This document shows, piece after piece, positions 33,364 to 44,675 of a stretch of DNA of 64,000 bases (position 1 is the stretch's first letter; each line of letters starts with the position of its first letter). The position numbers were made by a program, and so were the translations under genes. The stretch is from the NCBI GenBank assembly GCA_013368315.1, contig JAACJM010000322.1:17980-81979 (forward strand), read 5' to 3'. Origin of the DNA: Tetrapyrgos nigripes. Lineage: Eukaryota; Basidiomycota; Agaricomycetes; Agaricales; Campanellaceae. The notes beneath the pieces are model-generated. The model was not told the origin of the DNA. It was given only the letters and a program-made list of their open reading frames with translations, and made no database searches.

Positions 33364-35078
33364 CATCAGGAAAAGCCTTATATACAACTTCATGCAATAA
33401 CTGTATAATTATGCATTTTATGCGCAAAAATGCAAAAATTTACACAACTTACACAGTGTTTTGCATAAAGTTTGAGACTAGTGGAATAATTATGCATTCA
33501 GAGCAACTTTATGCATCCTAGTGCATGGCGCATGCTCGAAGTTGGATAAAAAAGCGTACTGCCGGAACACCTACATTCCACTCTTTGGTGCAACAGGTCC
33601 GTACCCGTATCGTCGCCAAGGTCTGGGTTGGTTGAGACGGTACAGGCAACACGGTCGCAAAGACTGTATACGGATGGTATACGACCCGTATCCGTATCGT
33701 ACACACAGTTGCAAGAAATACGGTACAGTTACGGGTAGTCCATAAAAAATACGACCCGTAAGAAATACGACCGTAACCGTATACGGACGGTTGAGAGCCC
33801 TAACGGTAGCAAGACTACCGATTGCCCCATCTCCGTTATTCCCCATGACTCCAAGTATGACCTAGAATCCTCCCATTACTCAACAATGTTGCAAGTACAT
33901 AGAGTGTTTTTCAGAGTCATAGAGTGTTTTTCAGTGTAAGTATGACAATAGGTACAACAGCAAGCCCGAACGCAATTGGAGCCTTAAGCTTGATTGACGG
34001 CAGACTGAAGAATTCAAACTCCGATGGAAGAACTGTACAGTTGATCGAATTTGATGTAAACAAACAGTCACCTGACCCATGTTGACTTCGTTTCTTTTCA
34101 ACTTCGGACCTCATCAACTCAAGGTAGCAGTATTCCCGTGCAATCTCTTACCCCCCTCTACATGTTTCCAACGTCGCCCTCACTGCCTTCAGTCTGCAAG
34201 AGCAACCTTCGTTCGAGATTTTGCGCACATTGTACATCCCGACACGCCGCGTTTTTATAAGTAGCTTCTTTGTATTCTGCATATGTCTGCCTGACGGTGC
34301 ACTACGGTATGTCTTCTGCGCATGTTCCACACCGCAAAATGCTCATAACCTCTCCACGTCTCTGTCTTTTGCGTTACTTTAGGTACAACGTCTGCAGGAC
34401 TGCCCATGACAAATGTCGCTCAGCCAGTACCCTTGATTGTTTTGTGCTCTGCATGGTTCGTCTTCTTTTTTTCTTTTGCTTCTCTTCCACTGTCTGATAT
34501 TTTCTGTTGCCCTGTCTTTGATCCTTGCTGAGCCGTACCATTGGTCACCGGGATTTAGCATGCCACATGTGTTTGGATATGTCTCGTGCCTCTCGGTCTT
34601 ATTGATTGCACGGAGCCTCATTGATGTATGCTCAAGGTATGTGCGCAGCACTCCTTATCCTTTCTTCGAGCTAATAATTCTTATGACAGCCTTTCGTTTG
34701 ATAATATGTCTAGATTGTGTAGAGACTGTGGTCTATTTGTATGATATTGCTTGTAGATAGTGTAGCTTATCGTTATGATTGTACTTCGAGTAGTTGCCAA
34801 TACACTTCTTGCTATCTATTCATCTTCATTGTGTCAAATGTGATAACTAGGCAGGTATCTCACTGTGCATATTGTCGAGTAAAGGAGTATAATCTATGCA
34901 TATCTATGTAGTCTGTTGCGTAAGATGTGCATAATTGTGCATAAGTTTTGGAACTCAAGAAAGGACTTGCATGAGGAGCATAATATGCATAATCTTGCAA
35001 TTTAACGCATTCTCATGCATTTTTCGGTCTTTTTCATTCCTTTATTGCATGAAGTTGTATATGAGGCTTTTCCTGATG
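33364..35078. mobile_element. Non-autonomous Plavaka-type element (CATCAGGAAAA ends, TA duplication)
   Basis: 37 bp inverted repeats (33364-33400 and 35042-35078, one mismatch) start CATCAGGAAAAGCC and lie between TA dinucleotides (33362-33363 and 35079-35080). The outer 11 bases equal those of the 6 kb transposase-bearing element at 57590-63610. The 1.7 kb interior codes for no transposase; GCATAA/TTATGC motifs cluster near both ends (33400-33530, 34920-35050), and part of a hAT-like MITE lies at about 33590-33802. Probably moved in trans by a Plavaka-family transposase. Confidence 0.8.
33590..33802. mobile_element. Fragment of a hAT-like MITE
   Basis: Rich in CGTACCCGTATCG/ATACGGTAC-type motifs shared with 48556-49222 and 22329-22500. 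The right end reads GAGAGCCCTA. No matching left end was found, so it is probably truncated. Confidence 0.45.
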
Positions 35079-35080
35079 TA

Positions 35081-35405
35081 ATTCTCCTGCGCCAATGTCG
35101 ACTTGGCACACCAGTACCTGGGTCCCGTTTCAGCGTGACATCAAGCGACACGTCGATGTAGACTTGGTCTATGGACTGGAGTCAAGTGAGTATGCGGTGG
35201 AGAAGTGAGAAGACGGTCGAGACATTGAGAGAGCGGAGGGAGGGGGGTGTCCTATAGGTAGACAATTCAGTAAGTATTCGAAATAAATCAATATTTTGAT
35301 TGGTCCATGAGAAACATCCGGGATGGAAATGGACGCTGGCTGGGCCAATATTTTCGATGATTCCAGTGCAGATAGAGAAAGTGGGAGGACTGTGGATGGA
35401 GGGCA
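35081..35405. other. Unique interval before copy B
   Basis: No gene recognised. Homology to copy A starts near 35406 (GGGTGAATGAAAGG). Confidence 0.5.
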
Positions 35406-35495
35406 GAGGGTGAATGAAAGGCTATGTAAAGACTCACCTCGTCCCGTCCAGACGGAAAGGAAGGAGTGACGCGCTGACAAATCACTCCTCACTCC

Positions 35496-37741
35496 CTACT
35501 CCTCATCAGTCAACTCTTCCCCCCTCCTCACTCCTCTATGCGCACTCATCTGTGCCCTCCCTCCTTGTCTCGGTCTCCCGTCCCCATTCCCATGTCCATT
35601 CGCTACCTCACCCTCACCCTCGCCCCCATCGTTTTGCTTAGGTCTAAACACGGAATCGGATTCAGATTCGCTCCACCGTCGTCTAGCCCAGGCCCTTCCA
35701 TCGGTGTAGGGAAGGATACGGAGGGAGAGGAGGAGTGTGTACAGGGGACTTTTTTCATACCGAGTTTTTGTGCCGAATTGTGGTTGGTCGATCGGTCGGT
35801 CGATGGGGGACGTGACGTAGTGAGGAGTTTGAGAGGAGCGTAGCGTAGTTGGGAGACATGGGGTAGTCCGAGGTGAGGTGGGAAAAGGCGAGCAGAGAAG
35901 ACAGGAAAAAAGAAAAGAAAAGATAGCGTTAGCACATCGTCAACCATACCAATGAAGCGAAACGACGAAAGAAGAAACAGACGAAAGGAGGCCAAAGCCA
36001 AGGCGACGAGCAAGAAAAGCAACGGATGCGGACAGGGAGGGGGACAGAGAGCGAGAAAGCAAAGGAAGGAAAAGAGTAAGGAAACGTGTATTCATTATCC
36101 ATTCTCTCCAATATTAAAAAACAATATCAGATTTTTTATTTTCCTGTGTGTTTATACGCGTCAGCGTCTAGAAGGAAACCAAGGGGGAAGAAAACCTCCG
36201 AGAAACAAATGAAGAGAAGGACACGAAAGAAAACTCACCCTAAATCATACCCATTCCCAAACATCTCCCCCGACTCAACGCGACTTTCCTATACACCTCG
36301 TTGTCTTGCGCTTCGACGGATGTTTCACCTAGAATATACGTCAGCTTTCTGAACCACCCTAGCACTGTTCTCCATGCAGTATAGTGTCAAGAAGAAACCC
36401 ACCTCGCATAACTGCCCATAAAGCAACAATCAACATAACCCCAACGGCAAAGGATAGGACGGCGGAGAGGATAAAGGAGAGGATGAATAGAATTGGGGGG
36501 AGGTGAGAAGGAAAGGGGGGCTTTTTCGTCAGGCATTGTTTAGGTGGGTAGGTGGGTCAAGGGGGAAGCGAGACCCATTAGTTGGTCACGTGATGCGGTA
36601 ATGCGGTGACACGGCGAACAGCGGGGGTATGGGGGTATGGAGGTATGTAGGGGTAAGGAGACACAAGACGCGGGAGGAGCGGGTAGGAACGAGAGGACGG
36701 AAAGAATAGGCGTTAGTAAGCAGAACGAAAACGGAGACGTAGTGAAAGCGTAGAAATACAGATAGGATAGGATACACACCTCAACTCTCAACCCCAACGC
36801 CTCGAAAAAGAGGGGATATCCTAGGAGGACAAAGAGGACTGTGGAGAGCCAGAGGTAGGCCCTACAGGAGAAAGGGTAGAAAGGGAAAGAGTTTCGTTAG
36901 GAGAGAGACAAAGGGGAAAGAAGAAGGGCGTACATAAACAGAATAAAATGTCTCTCGTTGTATATCCCAACGCATTGGTTTATCCCTACAAAGACGACGG
37001 AGTTGGCAAAAGGGGAGCCGGAAAGGGGGAGGATGACTTACACTAGAAGCGTGTCAGCGTTGGAAAGAAACAAAGAAAGGAGAAACACTTACAGGACAAT
37101 GATGATCATACTTTAATACGCAACGTTTACATATCCTACAATGATGCGCTCTCTCCGTTGGGAGAAGAGACGGAAACGTCAGCCTTATACTCTACACGTC
37201 GTCGAGGGGGAATACTCACCTCTGGCCTCATTGCTGTACACTTTCTACACTTCGTCATATCCGCCTTGGTTATATTCCATTCGTCTAGGTCTGCTCCCTC
37301 TAAAGACCCTTCCCCTGCATCAACGTCTCTAACGGTCTATACCCATCCGCGGTTGTAGATTTCGCCTTCCTCGGTCTAGCCCAAGTCCAGCTCTGCGGAA
37401 ACGTCGTAGCGGGTTGCATAGGGCCCTATCATAGGCTCTGCATCTACAAAGCCAGGGGGAGTCGTGCAAACCAGATAGTAGTGTGTAAATAGGTTGAGAG
37501 CAATGAGAATACAGAGGGGTCCAGTGAGGAGTTTGTATGACAGGGTTGGGTAGACGATATCGACTTAACTAGAGTTAGTAAAACTAATAACATAGTAGAG
37601 GTACTCACAAAAAGACAGCGCGCCCATGGATATCAACACTATTGCAAATGTAACGAAGAAAGGCCCTGCAGCGCCTGTAAGACGGTCCCCCCATTTCTCT
37701 AGTGTTTTGAAGCATCCAATGACTTGTTTTTGGCACAACAT
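35496..37741 (-). pseudogene. DHHC palmitoyltransferase, copy B, broken
   Basis: Same exon layout as 7522-9785, including the one-base exon (here 37042) between 50 nt (37043-37092) and 56 nt (36986-37041) introns. Exon 2 (37220-37563) carries a 13-bp insertion near 37420-37432; the shifted frame reaches TAG about 15 codons later, before the catalytic domain. A 1-bp loss further on would restore frame. The donor of intron 9 reads AT where copy A has GT (36101-36110 area). ATG 37741 and the first exon are otherwise intact, so a short fragment with one membrane segment could be made. Confidence 0.85.
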
Positions 37742-38564
37742 TTTCGTCTCTGCTGCTACGGTGGGGGAGGTCGTCGTGGATGATGACAAGAATTGATGTT
37801 GTTGGGGTTTGGGTTTGTGTGCTGCGGCTCATATCATCATCCGTTTCTCTTTTCTCCAATGACTTATTCGTGAAAGTTTCATAAAACTGCTCGTCAATAC
37901 AAGGCACTTCAAAGTCACCAGAAAGACGAAATGACTTACAAGGTAATTATCCCGCTTCATCGCTGTTAAACTCGTTGTACTGATCATTGACTTTCTTATA
38001 CTAGGAAGTGCCTGGCGAATACAAGTAATTCAGGTGAGATGTCAGACGGAAGGACTCGGACCTTCAAATCGTTGAGAAAAGGTTCTTGTTGGGAGGGGTT
38101 TGGGACGGAGTTGAAGAGGTCAAGAGGGAGAGTTTCCGGCGTCAGCGGGAAGGAAATATACCTTCGTAGAGGAGAGCTGCATACTTTGGATGGGTCCATG
38201 GGAGTCTTGAGCTGGTTAAAACCCCACAAATATACTGCATGCAGTATGAAAACGAAAAACTTGGGCGGATGGGCCAGTCGCAGTTGGTATGTAAGTATAA
38301 GTGCATTATCCGTTCATCCTTATCGAATCGTACCAACTTCGTTTTATTTTCGTATAGATATTCCTCTTCCCTTTTCCACGCAATATCCTCCTTTTGGTAG
38401 GGACCTTCAGTTTCTCGATATCACTAATCTCTTGCTAATCGCATTTTCTTTCTGCTTCGTCGACTTACTGTGATCATAAACTCATAAACAAGCAACAAGT
38501 TCACGGTTCATACGCTTTCACGAGACATCCACCATCATAAGTAGTTTTCCACATGTACAATTGA
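37742..38564. other. Interval between palmitoyltransferase and secreted-peptide gene, copy B
   Basis: Equivalent of 9786-10614, with the same undetermined 77-codon minus frame (37996-38229). No further feature. Confidence 0.4.
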
Positions 38565-38788
38565 CTACAGACAAGTAGTGCATACTGAATCACCGCAAAA
38601 GCATTCGTTGCTTGCCGCCGGATCTGGAAATCAATATTCAAGTAGGTCAATCAGGAAAGCCGCCGAGTAAGTATCTACTTACCAGCAACCGGGGAAGCGT
38701 GAACTTGATAGCCCAGCAGAGACTGCATCCCCAAAGCAATACCGATGATGAAAGCTAGGGTGGAGGTCGATTGCTTGAAAAGTTGCAT
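38565..38788 (-). CDS. Small secreted cysteine-rich peptide, copy B
   Basis: Exons 38683-38788 and 38565-38623, intron 59 nt, identical in coding sequence to copy A (10615-10838): a signal peptide followed by a short mature part ending in four cysteines. Unlike A, the upstream region is tandemly duplicated, so two TATA-bearing promoter blocks lie before it. That could change expression of this copy. Confidence 0.6.
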
Positions 38789-38810
38789 TTCGGTGTAATA
38801 TGCAGGTAGC

Positions 38811-39642
38811 TAATGGAGAAAGTCATTTGCGGTCAGGGTAGAAGTGGATGCTCAGATGAAGGATAGTACTGAGTGGCTTACTGATTTCACTGAGTTGTGT
38901 GAGGTGTGAAGAGAATGCACTCTGGGAGTCTTTACGATGACAAGCCGGATTTATATCCTTGTCCAAGGACCAGATTTCTATCTATTTCTGGATAGGTACC
39001 CGACAATGAATCGATCGAACACTAGGAACTTCAACTTCCGCCGCTGTGGGAAGTACATTGAGCGCAAGAGTCCTTGTATCATATCACTTGCACTTGATTC
39101 CAAAATCAGGTGAAGGCGATTTGCTGCCACGAATGCTTTGCGGACTTTGATTGAAACCCATTTTATACATAGCCAGGGACGAAGTGGGTCGATAGAGGGG
39201 GGAGAAACGGTCGAGCATCAGTCCTAATGGAGAAAGTCATTTGCGGTCAGGGTAGAAGTGGATGCTCAGATGAAGGATAGTACTGAGTGGCTTACTGATT
39301 TCACAGAGTTGTGTGAGATGTGAAGAGAAGGAACTCTGTGAGTCTTTGCTGCGAAGTCAAGCCGGGTTTATATCCTTGTCCAGGGACCAGATTTCTATTT
39401 CTATTTTTGGATAGGTACCCGACAATGAATCCATCGAACACTAGGAACTTCAGCTTCCGCCGCTGTGGGAAGTACTTTGAGCGCAAGAGTCCCTGTATCA
39501 TATCACTTGCACTTGATTCCAAAATCAGGTGGAGGTAATTCACTGCTACGAATGCTTTGCGGACTTTGATTGAAACCCATTTTATACATAGCCAGGGACT
39601 AAGTGGGTCGATACAGGGGGGAGAAACAGTCGAGCATTAGTC
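38811..39642. repeat. 414-bp tandem duplication of the secreted-peptide promoter region, copy B
   Basis: The block starting TAATGGAGAAAGTCATTTGC at 38811 recurs at 39225. The second unit is noticeably more diverged than copy A is from the first unit. In A only one unit exists, its 5' part like unit 1 and its end like unit 2, so A may have lost one by unequal recombination. Confidence 0.85.
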
Positions 39643-40212
39643 CTCGTTGTCGTGAAAGTTATAACAAAGTCTCCGATCAGTACTTAGATAACTTATAATT
39701 ACAACTTAGCTGCGACTTCCCGCCTTGCAAATTTCTTCTGAAACAAGCCTCTTTCTACTCTTTCTTAGGATCCGGGTCAGTTTTTACTCTTTTGCATCTT
39801 TTACGGTAACCAGGCTCTGCCTTATTTTGGGAAATCTACAAGAATGTTGCGAACTGCCTGACGGTTGGCATCTGGAGTCGTGATACTCAAAGGAGCCTTG
39901 CTTTCAATACAAGTTCCATGAAGAACCTGCGCAAGAAACCAACAAACCTTATCATTCGCAATGTTAGAACAAGCTCACGTGCTAACGACACTTTCTGTTG
40001 CACGCTCTTGACATCTTTCATCTGCGGCCCCATCACATGCAAACGACACTTTTGTTGTGCACTCCTGGATATCAATTCAAAAATGCCGCCCAAAAAACGA
40101 ACAGTATTCCAGAGATTCAAGAAGAAAATTTTGAACGTCGAAAAGAACCGAGGTTGGACCTGCATTATAAAGTTGGAATGAGTACTTAACTTCTCACTAA
40201 GGAATTACAAAC
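39643..40212. other. Interval upstream of NLR, copy B
   Basis: Matches 11280-11851. Probably the NLR promoter region; no gene recognised. Confidence 0.4.
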
Positions 40213-43200
40213 ATGGAGACCCTAGAGCTTTCAACTGCTCAGGAAGCCACTGTGGAGTCCACATCTTCCCAAAGTACTCCTCAGTATGTATTTCCTGACT
40301 GTTGCTGATGGCACAGAGTGATAAAATTGACATGATTGAAGCAGCACTCAGAATGTGAATATGAGGTTACCCGAGGATGTCAATGTGTATGAGCTTTTCT
40401 TTCAATTTACTGGACATGTAGCCAGCTGATAAGAAGAAATTTTGTATATATTACACTTGCTTATAACTCTAGTATGGGGTAAGTCTATACCAATGAATTC
40501 AGGGACATTCTGCAAGAGGCTGATATACAAAAGTAGTGATGTTACAGAGAGACATGGTTCTCAAAATGAGGACAACAATAGCATTGTACCAGCAGCTGGG
40601 CAACCTACCATTGGGTATGTCAATGTAAATCAATTGTAACTTACAAGCCTTGACTGGAAAAAACCTGCAGCATACTTCAGGGTGGTCACCATCTTTCAAT
40701 GAAAGATAATACAATCAATGTAGTGGCAGGCAACCAGGACAACAAAGCATATCACTACTATGGGTTTCAGCAAGGTGAGATATGATTTTTGATTATGTGT
40801 ATCATAAATGTTGAATATGTCTTATACAATACAGATATTATCAACAAGTTGAATCCTTCTACAAGTGCACTTCATGAAGTTGGTCAAAGAGCAGAATGCA
40901 TTGAAGGAACCAGGAAAGAAATATTGGATAATATCATGAACTGGGCTGGAGATGGCTCATCAACCACCATGACAGGTTACTGGATGTGTGGCATGGCTGG
41001 GACTGGAAAAAGCACTATTGCCCAATCTGTGTGCTTGGGGCTTAAAAGAAAGGGGTTGTTGGGTGGAGAATTCTTCTGCTCTCGACAAATTGAAGAATGC
41101 CATGATTATCACAAGGTTATTCCAACAATTGCATATCAGCTGGCCAGCCGTAATGCCAAATATCAACAGGCACTTTGTGATGTTCTCAATGAGGATCTAC
41201 AACTAGCTTCTAAAGAGCCTCAGTACCAAGTCACCAAGCTTTTGATTGATCCTTGGAAAAGAGTTGTTAGCAGAGGAGAATCTCCATTCTTGGCACCAGT
41301 GATAGTTATTGGTGCATTGGATGAATGCAGGAACATTTCCCTGGTACTTGGAATTTATTGTCCCTGCAATCAAGAAGCAAGAGTTGCCAGGATTAAAATT
41401 CTTTCTGACTAGCCGCCCAGAACAACATATCAAAAAACATTTTGATCTTGATGCAATTCAACAAGAGAGATTGTATGTGCAGAAATTTTATTTGCACAAT
41501 GTGGAAAAAAGCATTGTCAAGAAGGATATCTCCCTGTTTATGGGGAAGGGTCTCATAGGACTTGGCATTTCGAAGGACAAGCTAGATATTTTAGTGGAGA
41601 GATCTGGTGCACTATTTATCTATGCTGCTACTCTTGTCAAATATCTGGCTGGTGGTGGTCACCGTGCCTCCTCTAGATTGGAAAAAGTTTTGAATGTCAA
41701 AGGCTCTCCAAATAGGATACAGACACAAATGTTGGATGAGCTTTATACACAAATTCTTTCAGATTCACTTGATAAGCTTTCTCCTGAGGAGAAAGATCAA
41801 AGCATCAGGATCATACACACTGTAATAATGACAGGCACACCTGTATCATGCCAAATCATTGCAGACCTGCTAGACTATAAGGTGCAGGATGTTAAAGCAA
41901 CAATATCAGAACTGCAATCAGTGCTGTATACTAGTGGACCTGAGGAAGTGATTTATACCTTTCATGCATCATTTGCAGACTATATAACCTCGAAAGATAG
42001 GGCTGCAGATTTGCATTGCAATGCACCAGAACATCACAGTGTACTTGCAAGAGGATGTTTTGATGAGATGGAGAGAAAGCTTCATTTCAATATATGCAAT
42101 CTTCCCTCATCCTTTTTAAGTGATAGTGAAGTTGCTGGGCTTGAAGAAGCAATTACTCAGAAATTGGGGGGAGCAGTTTGGTATTCATGCATTTTTTGGG
42201 GGTACCATCTGACAGAAGGGAAGAAACCTAATGTAGTAATGGAGAAGTTTCTCCAAAAGAAGATATTATTCTGGATTGAAGCAATGAATCTTATGGGAAA
42301 GATGTCTGAGTGCATTAGGACACTGGACTTGGTGTTGAAAGTAAGGTTTTGGAATTATTTTGATAGAACACTGACTTACGCTGAAATCACAGAGAGGCCA
42401 ATTTCAGGAAATAGAACAGAGACAGCACATACTGCAATGCCGAGACATGGCAAATGTGTTTGCATTGAGTGTTGTCAAGGAAATGACTCCACATCCATTC
42501 TACCCAGCTATCAGTAAGAGTCTTGGGAAACAAGTCAAAGTCAACACTGAAATAAAATATAGTCAAAGTGTGGGGTTTTGGGATACAGGTTCAGGAGTTG
42601 AGGGTATCAGTGTATCTCCTGATGGAACCAGGATTGTATCTGGGTCAGAAGATGGAACAGTGAGGATTTGGGATGCACAAACTGGGACTGCCATTGGAGA
42701 GCCACTCCAGGGACATGAATACTGGGTCCAATCAGTGGCTTTCTCTCCTGATGGAGCCAGGATTGTATCTGGGTCACGTGACAGAACAGTGAGGATCTGG
42801 GATGCACAAACTGGGACTGCCATTGGAGAGCCACTCCAGGGACATGAAGACTGGGTCCAATCAGTGGCTTTCTCTCCTGATGGAGCCAGGATTGTCTCTG
42901 GGTCACATGACAGAACAGTGAGGATCTGGGATGCACAAACTGGGACTGCCATTGGAGAGCCACTCCAGGGACATGAAAGCTTAGTCCAATCAGTGGCTTT
43001 CTCTCCTGATGGAGCCAGGATTGTTTCTGGGTCAGGTGACAGAACAGTGAGGATCTGGGATGCACAAACTGGGACTGCCATTGGAGAGCCACTCCAGGGA
43101 CATGAAGACTGGGTCAAATCAGTGGCTTTCTCTCCTGATGGAGCCAGGATTGTGTCTGGGTCACATGACAGAACAGTGAGGATCTGGGATGCACAAACTG

Positions 43201-44084
43201 GGACTGCCATTGGAGAGCCACTCCAGGGACATGAATACTGGGTCCAATCAGTGGCTTTCTCTCCTGATGGAGCCAGGATTGTGTCTGGGTCAAGTGACAG
43301 AACAGTGAGGATCTGGGATGCACAAACTGGGACTGCCATTGGAGAGCCACTCCAGGGACATGAATACTGGGTCCAATCAGTGGCTTTCTCTCCTGATGGA
43401 GCCAGGATTGTGTCTGGGTCAGGTGACAGAACAGTGAGGATCTGGGATGCACAAACTGGGACTGCCATTGGAGAGCCACTCCAGGGACATGAAGACTGGG
43501 TCCAATCAGTGGCTTTCTCTCCTGATGGAGCCAGGATTGTGTCTGGGTCAGGTGACAGAACAGTGAGGATCTGGGATGCACAAACTGGGACTGCCATTGG
43601 AGAGCCACTCCAGGGACATGAATACTGGGTCCAATCAGTGGCTTTCTCTTCTGATGGAGCCAGGATTGTGTCTGGGTCAGATGACAGAACAGGAGAGCCA
43701 CTCCAAGGACATCAAAAATTTGTCCAATCAGTGGCTTTCTCCTCTAGTGGAGCCCAGATTTTATCTGGGTCAAGTGACAGAGCAGTAACAAATCTTAGCA
43801 CTGGTCCTACCTTATCTTGCAAATGTGAGTGAGTATTCTTATCTCTCAGGAGATCTAATCAATCTCTATTTTTCTTTCTAGACAATAACTGGACTATTGA
43901 TAAAGATGGATGGATCCAATTTCCTGGCATTCATTGTGGTATCGTTTGGATTCAACCCCAATACTGTCCCACACTTTGTACATCTCAGAACCCTGTAATA
44001 ATCTCCAGGAAAGGCTGCACTAAGCTTTCCTTTGATGAGGTAGTGTATGGAAAGGACTGGGCTCAATGCTTCACAGATAAATGA
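40213..44084 (+). pseudogene. NACHT-WD40 NLR, copy B, frameshifted in NACHT
   Basis: Exons as in copy A: 40681-40774, 40835-42340, 42408-43824, 43882-44084, with a possible first exon 40213-40283. The P-loop GMAGTGKST is intact. The Walker B region reads VIVIGALDEC: the first acidic residue is Gly (GGT 41311-41313), whereas copy A has lost the second. An extra T at 41348-41349 shifts the frame and stops translation soon after (by 41412). The rest of the NACHT exon is open in the shifted frame. Relative to A, 18 bases are missing at 42495 in frame. The WD exon is fully open with eight full repeats, one shortened and one degenerate, then the conserved tail ending TDK. As read, only a truncated NACHT could be made. 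Confidence 0.85.
42597..43820 (+). repeat. 129-bp WD40 repeat array, copy B
   Basis: Eight full 43-codon repeats, one that lacks VRIWDAQTGTAI, and a degenerate last unit. Between units the residue after SGS varies (E, R, H, G, H, S, G, G, D) and so do the two after HE (YW, DW, SL, DW, YW, YW, DW, YW); most else is identical, including at third codon positions. That implies frequent gene conversion or slippage plus diversification at set positions. Confidence 0.92.
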
Positions 44085-44270
44085 TATCAATTTCACTTGT
44101 TCAATTTGTATATAGGACGTGAAATATATGGTTTCCAACAAACTGTCCTACTCTCAAGATGAACAGCCTTGATTAATCAATTACCTATTTACTGACACAG
44201 GAAAATGAAGATCAATTTGCTTTAACCTGTTCATTCACCAGCCAACTACCCTAAGATCTTCCTCAGTTAT

Positions 44271-44675
44271 TTGATGATCATGAATCATGGCGTGATACAC
44301 ACACATATACCTGAACTCCCTATTCAATCACATTGGCTTGAATTCAATAGGTACAGGCACTACAATACTAATCAACTTGGACTCAGATTTAGTGATGATG
44401 GCTTTGCCAACAACAAACGGAGTAATTCTCCTCTTTGGGGTGACTGGAGAGACTATACATTTCTACCCACACCATCCCAGAGCAAGGATTATAGTGGAAG
44501 TTCACCAACAATTAGTGAACAGGGTCCTGACTTGGCCTTTGACATTGCTAGCACTGATGAGGACCAGTCAGAATACAAAGAAGTGGGAGTAAAATTTGAA
44601 AAGAAGAATATACTTGACAGTGGAGCACCTTGTATGCATAGGAGAACAGAGAGGTCTCTATGCAGAGAGCATTGA
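44271..44675 (+). CDS. Hypothetical 134-codon frame downstream of NLR, copy B
   Basis: Counterpart of 15411-15815, open but with more replacement than silent differences. No recognisable domain. It may not be a real gene. Confidence 0.25.
   Translation: MMIMNHGVIHTHIPELPIQSHWLEFNRYRHYNTNQLGLRFSDDGFANNKRSNSPLWGDWRDYTFLPTPSQSKDYSGSSPTISEQGPDLAFDIASTDEDQSEYKEVGVKFEKKNILDSGAPCMHRRTERSLCREH

Noticed and set aside
42563..43597. Minus-strand open frame of 344 codons across the WD array of copy B (also 14384-14803 in A)
   Set aside because: It is the antisense shadow of the 129-bp WD repeats, open only because the repeat unit is a multiple of three without stops on that strand. The sense frame has clear WD40 and NLR tail motifs.
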